This document shows positions 15,931 through 23,309 of a DNA stretch of 35,297 bases, piece by piece. Made by a program: the position numbers and the translations under genes. Below the pieces are notes generated by a model. The model was not told the origin of the DNA. It did no database searches and saw only the letters and a list, made by a program, of their open reading frames with translations. Source of the DNA: UMGS1696 sp964457685 (lineage in GTDB: Bacteria > Bacillota > Clostridia > Oscillospirales > CAG-272); NCBI GenBank assembly GCA_964457685.1, contig CAYWFS010000022.1, positions 1 to 35,297 of the forward strand, read 5' to 3'. Each line of letters opens with the position of its first letter. Within the stretch, counting starts at the first letter, position 1.

Positions 15931-16943
15931 GCTTTGTATCTCATTCCCTGGTAGCTTCCACGGCGATACATTTCCTTGTCTATCTCGTTGACAACCTCTG
16001 TTTTTCTACGACTCCACTGCGGTGCGAGAAGATATTCCGCTATTCCGTCTCCCGTAATACGTCCGATAACGGTCTCCTCGGGAAGATATTCGAGCTGGTC
16101 GCACACTATACGAACGTAGTCTTCCCTTTCCATAGGGGTGTATTCGCCTCTTTCGTACATATCCCCGAGGGCAGTATTCGATAAAACGTGCATGAGATGT
16201 ATTTTCACAATATCGGGAGACAATTCCGCAACATCGCGTATACTTTTTATCATCTCCTCCTCTCCCTCTCCCGGAAGTCCGTTTATGAGATGAAGTGCAA
16301 CAGTAAAGCGTTTTCCGATAAAGCTCTCCGACGGATATTTTTCGTTTATCCTGTCCGCAAGAGTGCGAAGACGTGAATACCCATCGAGAAATTCCTCATA
16401 TGTATGACAGCGATTTATTCTTTTTGCCGTCTCCTCGTTCGTTGTCTGAAGTCCAAGCTCCACGGTAAGAGGAATGTTTTCGGCAGTTTCCGAAAGAAGA
16501 GACAGCACATCATCTCCGAGGCAGTCCGCTCTTGTGGCAATATCGAGCATTACCGCTTCGTCAAGAGACGCACATTCCCTATATACACCGCGAAGATATT
16601 CTATGTCTCCGTATGTGTTCGTGTTCGACTGGAGGTACGGGATATATCCGACAAGCTTCCATTTACGGCCCATCACATTCCGTCCGCACTCGTATTGACC
16701 GAGTATACTCTCCCTCGTCACGTCATCGCATGAGCCTCCGCCAAGCTCCGCAGAGCTTCCGTTGAGACAGTAGATACATCCGCCGTGTCCCTTTGTTCCG
16801 TCAAGATTCGGGCAGGTGGAGTTTATGTCTATCGGTACCTTTGCAACCTTTCCGCCGAATCTTCTTTTGAGATACCAGTCGTAGGTCATATATCTTTTGT
16901 TTGAATCCGAATACGGATACGGGTTTGTGTCTCTCTGTGCCAT
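15924..16943 (-). CDS. Radical SAM protein, YhcC/YtqA (TIGR01212) family
   Basis: The 339-residue protein carries an iron-sulfur cysteine cluster, Cys44, Cys56 and Cys59, in the CPNxDGTKGxGGCxYC arrangement typical of the TIGR01212 radical SAM family. It also has the preceding YxxYLKxRFGGKVxKVPID stretch and a TIM-barrel-like body. Family members use a 4Fe-4S cluster to cleave S-adenosylmethionine; the substrate is not settled to my knowledge. The ATG at 16943 has GGAGG seven bases upstream. It is monocistronic, divergent from the aminotransferase gene and convergent with the small peptide gene, sharing its terminator. Confidence 0.92.
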   Translation of the reverse strand: MAQRDTNPYPYSDSNKRYMTYDWYLKRRFGGKVAKVPIDINSTCPNLDGTKGHGGCIYCLNGSSAELGGGSCDDVTRESILGQYECGRNVMGRKWKLVGYIPYLQSNTNTYGDIEYLRGVYRECASLDEAVMLDIATRADCLGDDVLSLLSETAENIPLTVELGLQTTNEETAKRINRCHTYEEFLDGYSRLRTLADRINEKYPSESFIGKRFTVALHLINGLPGEGEEEMIKSIRDVAELSPDIVKIHLMHVLSNTALGDMYERGEYTPMEREDYVRIVCDQLEYLPEETVIGRITGDGIAEYLLAPQWSRRKTEVVNEIDKEMYRRGSYQGMRYKAK

Positions 16944-17035
16944 AGTATCACCTCCGATATTTGCTAATTATACAATATCTTTACCGCCGATATAAGAATA
17001 AAATGAGAAATATTTTAAAATTTTGCTTTTACCTA

Positions 17036-17064
17036 TTGTAATTTCACTCGGAATGGACTATAAT
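17036..17064 (+). promoter_or_regulatory. Sigma-A promoter of the aminotransferase gene
   Basis: TTGTAA (17036-17041) and TATAAT (17059-17064) have a 17-bp spacer. The transcript would carry a leader of about 136 nt that includes the palindrome TTGAAATATTTCAA at 17092-17105. Confidence 0.75.
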
Positions 17065-17206
17065 AAGAGTAGTGAATTTGCAAGTTCGGAGTTGAAATAT
17101 TTCAAGTTTAGCTCTTACTTCAATTTATCGACACGATTTTTTGAATTTATTTCGAGCTTCAAATTCATTTTTCTACAAAAACTTCACCTTGCAGGAGGAT
17201 AAAAAT

Positions 17207-18508
17207 ATGTGTCCGGTTACAGGAAAGGCTTTTTCCGAAATGTCAAAAGACGAGCTTCGTCAGTTACTTGCCGAGGAACAGGCAAAGCTTGACAAGTGGT
17301 CCGACATGGATCTCACTCTCGACCTCACAAGAGGAAAACCGAATCAGGCTCAGCTTGATCTTTCATCGAGTATGCTTAATATCGTAGGAGACAGAGGTGA
17401 CTGCTTCAGTGCAAGCGGTGTCGATTGTCGTAACTACGGTATTCTCGACGGTCTTCCCGAAACAAAAAAGCTTTTCAGTGAGCTTCTCGACATTCCCGCA
17501 AAAAATATCCTCGTACTCGGTAACTCCTCTCTTAACGTAATGTACGATACAATAGTCCGTGCAATGCTCTTCGGTGTTGCCGGCGGTCATGAACCGTGGT
17601 GCCGTCAGGGTAGAATCAAGTTCATCTGCCCCTCTCCCGGATATGACAGACACTTCACCATCTGCCGTACAATGGGTATCGAAATGGTTCCCGTAAAAAT
17701 GAACGCAGACGGCCCCGATATGGAAGAAGTATACAACATCGCCTGCTCCGACCCGTCCGTTAAGGGTATGTGGTGCGTTCCGAAGTTCTCCAACCCCGAG
17801 GGAATTACATATTCCGATGAAGTTGTCGAGCAGATTGCAATGATGAAGCCCGCCGCACCCGACTTCCGTATTTTCTGGGATAACGCATACGTTGTTCATG
17901 AGCTTTACGATGAATCCGTACCGCTTGCAAATATCTTTGAGCTTGCAAAGGAATACGGCACAGAGGACAACATCTTCTATTTCGCTTCCACATCAAAGAT
18001 TACATTCCCCGGCTCCGGTCTTGCTATCATGGCGGCTTCCGATAAGAACCTCGAACAGATTCGCCCCATCATCGCAACTCAGACCATCGGCTACGACAAG
18101 ATAAACCAGATGCGTCATGTAAAATTCTTCAAGGATGTTGACGGTATCAAGGCTCACATGAGACACCATGCCGCTATTCTCCGTCCTAAGTTTGAGCTTG
18201 TGGAGAAAATGTTCCACGACAATCTCGACGGTCTCGGAATAGCTCACTGGACAGAACCGAGAGGCGGATATTTCATCAGTCTTTACGTGAACGAAGGCTG
18301 TGCAAGACGTGTATACCAGCTCGCTCGTTCCGTCGGTGTAACTCTCACCACCGCAGGCTCAACATACCCCTACGGACGTGACCCGTATAACTCAAACCTT
18401 AGAATCGCTCCCTCTTATCCCGAGCTTGATGAGCTTGAAAAGGCTATCGAAATACTTTGCTCCTGCATAAAGGTTGCGTGTGCCGAAAAAATCCTCAAGG
18501 ATAACTGA
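17207..18508 (+). CDS. Aminotransferase, aspartate aminotransferase class Ic type (PLP-dependent)
   Basis: The 433-residue protein matches the class Ic aspartate aminotransferase-like family of fold-type I PLP enzymes. Visible features are LTRGKPNQAQLDLS near 41-53, PSPGYDRHFTICRTMGIEM (143-160), the FWDNAYVVHEL segment whose Asp225 and Tyr228 contact PLP, and the Schiff-base lysine Lys264 in STSKITFPGSG. Near the C-terminus, NLRIAPSYP contains the substrate-carboxylate arginine. It probably moves amino groups between an amino acid and a 2-oxo acid in the cytoplasm; the exact substrate is not visible. The ATG at 17207 has AGGAGGAT just upstream. It is monocistronic with its own terminator. 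Confidence 0.92.
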   Translation: MCPVTGKAFSEMSKDELRQLLAEEQAKLDKWSDMDLTLDLTRGKPNQAQLDLSSSMLNIVGDRGDCFSASGVDCRNYGILDGLPETKKLFSELLDIPAKNILVLGNSSLNVMYDTIVRAMLFGVAGGHEPWCRQGRIKFICPSPGYDRHFTICRTMGIEMVPVKMNADGPDMEEVYNIACSDPSVKGMWCVPKFSNPEGITYSDEVVEQIAMMKPAAPDFRIFWDNAYVVHELYDESVPLANIFELAKEYGTEDNIFYFASTSKITFPGSGLAIMAASDKNLEQIRPIIATQTIGYDKINQMRHVKFFKDVDGIKAHMRHHAAILRPKFELVEKMFHDNLDGLGIAHWTEPRGGYFISLYVNEGCARRVYQLARSVGVTLTTAGSTYPYGRDPYNSNLRIAPSYPELDELEKAIEILCSCIKVACAEKILKDN

Positions 18509-18569
18509 CAGGCAAAAACAATTGCCAGATATATCAAATAAGGCATAAGCTATAGCTGAATACAACATA

Positions 18570-18604
18570 GGCGGAGGGTTGCAAAGGCTCTTCGCCATTT
18601 TTTA
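18570..18604 (+). terminator. Terminator of the aminotransferase gene
   Basis: GGCGGAGGG (18570-18578) pairs with CTCTTCGCC (18588-18596), including two G-U pairs, and is followed by ATTTTTT. Confidence 0.85.
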
Positions 18605-18646
18605 TGAAAATGTGAATTTTTTAACCCACGACTTCTCGATTTCTCA

Positions 18647-18675
18647 TTGACAAATTGTGTCATTCATGTTATACT
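18647..18675 (+). promoter_or_regulatory. Sigma-A promoter of the tandem binding-protein genes
   Basis: TTGACA (18647-18652) and TATACT (18670-18675) have a 17-bp spacer. A run of seven Cs near 18690 and a possible 9-codon upstream frame at 18769-18798 lie in the roughly 140-nt leader. Confidence 0.8.
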
Positions 18676-18820
18676 TCACATATAATATATCCCCCCCTAC
18701 TTTTCTTTGTATGTTTTGCTAATCACAAAATCGGCTTTTGTTTAAAATTCACCACAAAGGAAAACACAATGCGGGGACTGAAAAGCACGAAGACATAAAA
18801 ATACATACGGAGGTAAAGAA

Positions 18821-20344
18821 ATGAAAAAATCGTTATCCCTCATACTCTGCGGACTTATCCTTGCGTCATCCGTTATGACATCCTGCTCCGACGGAAAGAA
18901 CGCTGACAGCGAAACTGTAGTCAGACAGATACCCGATGCTGATGCTACGGAAAATGTTGAAGAAGTCGTTGAAACAGAAGAGGTTGACCGTTTTGCCGAC
19001 GTTGACTTCGGTGGAAGAACCCTCACGATTTCCTCATCCATCGACACCACAGACGCAACCAACGGTGACCGTTTCATCAGAGGTGAAGGCGAATACACCG
19101 GTGAAGCCGTAAACGATGCTGTATACGAAAGAAACCTCAAGGTTCAGGATGACCTCGGTATAAAGCTTGAGTATATCGAAGCGAACTACAACTGGGACAG
19201 CGTTACCTCCGGACTTAAAAACGAAATAACCTCCGGTGCAAATTCATGGCAGGTTGCGGTAAACGATATTCGCTCCCTCGCCACACTTTCCTCCTCCGGT
19301 CACCTCGCAAACGTATACGACAACACAATCCTCGATATGGAAAAGAGCTACTGGTACAAGGAATCAATGGAAGACCTCATGTTTATTGAAGGCGGTATGT
19401 ATCTCCTTGTAGGTGACTACTTTACAGACGCTCTTGCTTCCGTTCACACTCTTTATGTAAACGAAGAAATCCTCGACAACGTATACAATGACGGCGAATA
19501 CGTTAATACAATGGTATTCGAGGGCAAGTGGACCATAGATGAAATGACAAAAATCGCAAATGAGTCCTACACCGACACAAACGGTAACGGTACTGCCGAC
19601 ATGGAGGATATGTTCGGTTATGCCTGCGTAGGTATGTGGGGTTCCGCTATTCCCATGCTCGTAGGTCTCGACATTAACTTTGTTAACAAAACAAGTGAGG
19701 GCATAGAATTCGCATTCAACAACGAACATTCCATCGCCGCTCTCGACAAGCTTCATGATCTTTACTACTCCGACGGTACTAACACCTCATGGGGCGGAGT
19801 TACCGATATTCGCACAGGCTTTACTAACGGTCAGATGATATTCATGGGCTACAACCGTCTCGGCGACCTCGAAAATCTCCGTGAAATCGACTTCCCGATG
19901 GGTGTAATTCCTTATCCTAAGTTCGATGAAAGTCAGGAAAACTACATCGTTTCCATGCACAACACAAGTGAAATCGGTGCTATTCCCTCCACTCTCGTAG
20001 GTGAAGACCTTAATTTTGTTCTTACCTGCCTCGAAGTTCTCGGACGTGAAACCGCAAATACGGTAATGCCCACATATTACGATGACGGTCTTAAAGTAAA
20101 ATATGCCGACGGTCTCGATGACGCTAAGATGATCGACCTCATTCACGACTCCATCACCTCCCCCTTCGCAGTCGCATATGACGTAACTCTCGGCAACTTC
20201 ATGCTCAGAAGCGTATTCCTCGACCCTCTCGCAGCGGACAGCGTAAACTTCTCCTCCAACTACGACAAGTTCATTAAGGCGGCAAACAAGCTCCTCCAGC
20301 GTACTCACGAAAGCTTTGTAAGTGTACTCGAGGGTGAGCAGTAA
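18821..20344 (+). CDS. Extracellular solute-binding lipoprotein, first of a tandem pair
   Basis: The 507-residue protein begins with a lipoprotein signal ending in VMTSC (Cys21), then an acidic linker, then a two-lobed binding-protein body (FADVDFGGRTLTISSS...GEAVNDAVYERN). It resembles carbohydrate-type (family 1) binding proteins common in Oscillospirales, but the ligand cannot be read. A Ca-binding EF-hand-like loop, DTNGNGTADMED, starts at Asp252. GGAGG precedes the ATG. The next gene is a close paralogue; no permease or ATPase gene is nearby, so it must work with a transporter encoded elsewhere or act as a sensor. Confidence 0.85.
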   Translation: MKKSLSLILCGLILASSVMTSCSDGKNADSETVVRQIPDADATENVEEVVETEEVDRFADVDFGGRTLTISSSIDTTDATNGDRFIRGEGEYTGEAVNDAVYERNLKVQDDLGIKLEYIEANYNWDSVTSGLKNEITSGANSWQVAVNDIRSLATLSSSGHLANVYDNTILDMEKSYWYKESMEDLMFIEGGMYLLVGDYFTDALASVHTLYVNEEILDNVYNDGEYVNTMVFEGKWTIDEMTKIANESYTDTNGNGTADMEDMFGYACVGMWGSAIPMLVGLDINFVNKTSEGIEFAFNNEHSIAALDKLHDLYYSDGTNTSWGGVTDIRTGFTNGQMIFMGYNRLGDLENLREIDFPMGVIPYPKFDESQENYIVSMHNTSEIGAIPSTLVGEDLNFVLTCLEVLGRETANTVMPTYYDDGLKVKYADGLDDAKMIDLIHDSITSPFAVAYDVTLGNFMLRSVFLDPLAADSVNFSSNYDKFIKAANKLLQRTHESFVSVLEGEQ

Positions 20345-20403
20345 TCAAACGACTATTCTACAGAGAATAACATAAAATCAAAAAAACGAAAGGAGTTATG
20401 ATA

Positions 20404-21939
20404 ATGAAAAGAACTTTATCACTCATACTGTGCGGTATCATTCTCGCAAGCACAGTACTCACTTCCTGCTCCGAAAACAAGGATTCTCAGAGCGGTGAAG
20501 AAACAAAACCCCAAAACGACGTAACCAACGTATCCGAAGGTGGCGAAGAGGTTGTGGCAGAACAGAAAACAGAGGAGGTTGACCGTTTCGCAGACGTTGA
20601 CTTCGGCGGAAGAACTCTTACAATTTCCACTTCTATCGACACATCCGACGCTACAAACGGCGACCGCTTCATCAGAGGTGAGGGCGAATACACCGGTGAA
20701 GCCGTAAACGATGCTGTATACGAAAGAAACTTAAAGGTTCAGGATGACCTCGGAATCGTTCTCGAGTTCATTGAAGCCGAATACTCCGTAACAGAGGTTG
20801 CAAGTAAGCTCAAGATAGAAATCGAATCCGGCGACTCTCAGTGGCAGGTATCCGCAAACGATATCAGAGCCTTTGCCGCTCTTTCCTCCTCCGGTCACCT
20901 TGCAAACGTATATGATAACACCATTCTCGATATGGAAAAGAGCTACTGGTATAAGGACGCTATGGAAGACCTTATGTTCCTTGACGGCGGTATGTACCTT
21001 ATCGTAGGTGACTACTTTACAGACGCTCTTGCTTCCGTTCATACTCTTTACGCAAACGAAGAAATGCTCGATAACCTCTACAACGACCCCGATTACGTTA
21101 ACAACATGGTATTCGAGGGCAAGTGGACCATCGACGAAATGACAAGAATCGTTACAGAAGCTTACCAGGATACAGACGGTGACGGCGAAGAATCCGACGG
21201 CGATACATTCGGTTATGAATGCGTAGGTATGTGGGGTTCCGCTATTCCCGCACTTATCGGTCTTGACATCGACTTCGTTTCCAAAACAGAAGATTCCATC
21301 GAATTTACATTCAACAACGAACACTCCGTAGAAGCTCTCAACAAGCTCCATAACCTCTACTACGCTACAGGTACAAACACAGGTGGCGGCGGTTCCGACT
21401 CCGTTCGTGTAGACTTCGCTAACAAGAAAATGCTCTTCATGGGTTATAACCGTCTCGGTAACCTCGAAGACCTCCGTGACATCGACTTCCCCATGGGCGT
21501 TCTTCCCTATCCTAAGTACGATGAAGCTCAGCAGAACTATGTCGTATCCATGCACGACTCCACAGAAATCGGTGCTATCCCCTCTACTATAGTAGGCGAA
21601 GACCTCGAATTCGTTCTTACCTGTCTCGAAGTTCTCGGACGTGAAACCGCAAAGACAGTAATGCCCACATACTATGACGACGGTCTTAAGGTTAAGTATG
21701 CCGACGGTCTCGATGACGCTAAGATGATCGACCTCATTCACGACTCCATCACTTCTCCTTTCGCAGTTGCTTACGACCAGTCCTTCGGTAACTTCCTCCT
21801 CAGAAGCGTATTCCTTGACCCCCTCGCAAACGACAGCATCAACTTCTCCTCCAACTATACCAAGTTCGTTAAGGCGGCTAACAAGCTCATGCAGCGTCTT
21901 TCCGCAAGCTTCCAGGAAGTTATTTCAGGCGGTAACTGA
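20404..21939 (+). CDS. Extracellular solute-binding lipoprotein, second of a tandem pair
   Basis: This 511-residue paralogue of the preceding protein is closely similar along its whole length after the variable linker, with the stretch DRFIRGEGEYTGEAVNDAVY identical. Its signal ends in VLTSC, and it carries the equivalent Asp-rich loop DTDGDGEESDGD starting at Asp256. Of two ATGs at 20398 and 20404 I chose the second, because AAGGAG is then eight bases upstream rather than two. It lies 59 bp after its paralogue with no terminator between, so both are probably on one transcript. A tandem duplication with divergence of ligand is the simplest explanation. Confidence 0.87.
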   Translation: MKRTLSLILCGIILASTVLTSCSENKDSQSGEETKPQNDVTNVSEGGEEVVAEQKTEEVDRFADVDFGGRTLTISTSIDTSDATNGDRFIRGEGEYTGEAVNDAVYERNLKVQDDLGIVLEFIEAEYSVTEVASKLKIEIESGDSQWQVSANDIRAFAALSSSGHLANVYDNTILDMEKSYWYKDAMEDLMFLDGGMYLIVGDYFTDALASVHTLYANEEMLDNLYNDPDYVNNMVFEGKWTIDEMTRIVTEAYQDTDGDGEESDGDTFGYECVGMWGSAIPALIGLDIDFVSKTEDSIEFTFNNEHSVEALNKLHNLYYATGTNTGGGGSDSVRVDFANKKMLFMGYNRLGNLEDLRDIDFPMGVLPYPKYDEAQQNYVVSMHDSTEIGAIPSTIVGEDLEFVLTCLEVLGRETAKTVMPTYYDDGLKVKYADGLDDAKMIDLIHDSITSPFAVAYDQSFGNFLLRSVFLDPLANDSINFSSNYTKFVKAANKLMQRLSASFQEVISGGN

Positions 21940-21944
21940 TAAAG

Positions 21945-22511
21945 ATGACCTTTGACACAGTCTCTCTTTCCGTTCTGCCATCCCTTACACCGATAGAGGT
22001 AACAGCACAGCTCCTCGGTATTCTCGCCCTTATCTGCAACATATTCTGTTATCAGATGAAGGATACGAAAAAGCTGCTGTACTGGCAAATTGCCGCATCG
22101 GTAATATGGATACTGAATCTCGGTCTAAAGGGTGCTACGGTAGGCTTTCTGCTCAACATACACGCCGTAATCCGTCTTACTGTCTATTACTGTGCGGAAA
22201 AGTATTCGTGGGCAAGAGCAAAGCTGTGGCTTCCCGTGTTCCTCGTAAGTGCCGCCGTAATAGTATTTGCGAATTACACAGGCTTCGTTGACCTGCTCGC
22301 ACTTATAGGAACACTCTGCACCATATATTCGTTCTCGGCGGGAGATACGGCAAAGACAAGACTGTTTACACTGCCGTCCCCTCCCTGCTGGTTCATATAC
22401 CACCTTATGCAGGCAAACATCGGCGGTATACTGAACGAGGTGTTTGTGTTTGTCTCAATAGTCGTAGGTATGCTTCGTCTCGATAAAAAATCCGACTCAA
22501 AAGAGGGATAA
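21945..22511 (+). CDS. YgjV family inner membrane protein
   Basis: The 188-residue protein has five to six hydrophobic segments and matches the YgjV family (Imp-YgjV): an N-terminal AQLLGILALICNIFCYQ helix, a QIAASVIWILNLGLKGATVGFLLN region and a C-terminal WFIYHLMQANIGGILNEVF segment. Its role is unknown to my knowledge. It starts five bases after the second binding protein gene stops, with only a weak ribosome binding site, suggesting translational coupling and a membership in the same transcript. Confidence 0.82.
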   Translation: MTFDTVSLSVLPSLTPIEVTAQLLGILALICNIFCYQMKDTKKLLYWQIAASVIWILNLGLKGATVGFLLNIHAVIRLTVYYCAEKYSWARAKLWLPVFLVSAAVIVFANYTGFVDLLALIGTLCTIYSFSAGDTAKTRLFTLPSPPCWFIYHLMQANIGGILNEVFVFVSIVVGMLRLDKKSDSKEG

Positions 22512-22576
22512 TTCCCTTTGTCGGCACCCGATACAAACTTTTCCGAAACTATTTTAGCATAATCATTAAATACCTC

Positions 22577-22605
22577 TTGACAAATCGTCCGTTTTCGTGT
22601 ACAAT
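22577..22605 (+). promoter_or_regulatory. Sigma-A promoter of the DUF1292 gene
   Basis: TTGACA (22577-22582) and TACAAT (22600-22605) have a 17-bp spacer, about 40 bases before the start codon. Confidence 0.82.
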
Positions 22606-22645
22606 TGTTACATGAGATAAATTCAATTCTGATGGGAGAAAAATA

Positions 22646-22978
22646 ATGGATAACAACGACGCACTCTTCGATAAGAAGAATGAGATTGAAGAAAACGAAG
22701 AGTACGATCCCGAAATATATACTCTCACTGATGAGGACGGCAACGAACTTCACTTTGCTCTTCTCGGCACACTCGAACATAAGGGTGAGGTCTACAAGGC
22801 TCTCATTCCCGTAAACGAGGATGGCGAAGAAGAAAGCAGTGAATATGTTATCCTCAAGTGCTCGGTCGATGAGGATGGTGAAGATATTCTCGAGACAATC
22901 GAAGACGATGAAGAATTCGACGAAATCGCCGACATCTTCGATGATGAGTTCTCCGATATTCTTTACGATGAAGACTGA
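22646..22978 (+). CDS. DUF1292 (YrzB-like) acidic protein
   Basis: This 110-residue, strongly acidic protein fits DUF1292: an acidic N-terminus, then YTLTDEDGNELHFALLGTLEHKGEVYKAL and EYVILKCSVDEDGE, then an Asp/Glu-rich end. Family members are small cytoplasmic Firmicutes proteins of unknown role, often beside ruvX and alaS; here the gene stands alone with its own promoter. GGGAG lies seven bases before the ATG. Confidence 0.88.
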   Translation: MDNNDALFDKKNEIEENEEYDPEIYTLTDEDGNELHFALLGTLEHKGEVYKALIPVNEDGEEESSEYVILKCSVDEDGEDILETIEDDEEFDEIADIFDDEFSDILYDED

Positions 22979-22993
22979 ATCAAGAATTGATTC

Positions 22994-23309
22994 CGAGTAC
23001 TGAGTATTTACATCCGCAGGCAAACTCCCTGAGGTGTACGAAATAAAGATGAGCGTAAAAACCCACAAAGAGTAAAAAGGAGCCCGGACTTCCGACGTGA
23101 GGTTTGCAGACCTCCCTCCGTCGCCGTGAGACGCATTCTGCGCCACCGCAACGATTTGGATGTTGGGAGCACGAACCGTTGGAGAGGGCACCGTCCTTGC
23201 GAGAGCAGGGTTTCTATACGCTTGTTTTGAAACGTCATCTCGGGGAGTTTTTATTTCTTCTCATATATTTTCGGATAATATTTTAAATATTTCAGAGAGA
23301 GGTATTTTT
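22994..23309. other. GC-rich structured non-coding stretch before the GH2 gene
   Basis: This 316-bp gap holds no convincing gene. The part from about 23000 to 23250 is visibly richer in GC than its surroundings and holds nested inverted repeats: CGACG (23093-23097) with CGTCG (23119-23123) enclosing GAGGT (23099-23103) with ACCTC (23110-23114), then CGCA-TTC-TGCG at 23132-23142. Open frames cross it on both strands but lack ribosome binding sites. It may be a dispersed repeat or a long structured leader of the GH2 gene. A 7-bp hairpin (GAATCAA/TTGATTC, 22977-22993) just before it overlaps the DUF1292 stop. Confidence 0.45.

Noticed and set aside
20731..21741. Minus-strand open frame of 336 codons opposite the second binding protein
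   Set aside because: Shadow frame caused by codon bias; a similar shadow lies opposite the first paralogue.
22274..23191. Minus-strand 305-codon frame across ygjV, DUF1292 and the GC-rich stretch
   Set aside because: It runs opposite two well-supported genes and has no ribosome binding site.
23160..23309. N-terminal extension of the GH2 enzyme
   Set aside because: It would translate the structured non-coding stretch and lacks a ribosome binding site; the ATG at 23310 has both site and family-like start.
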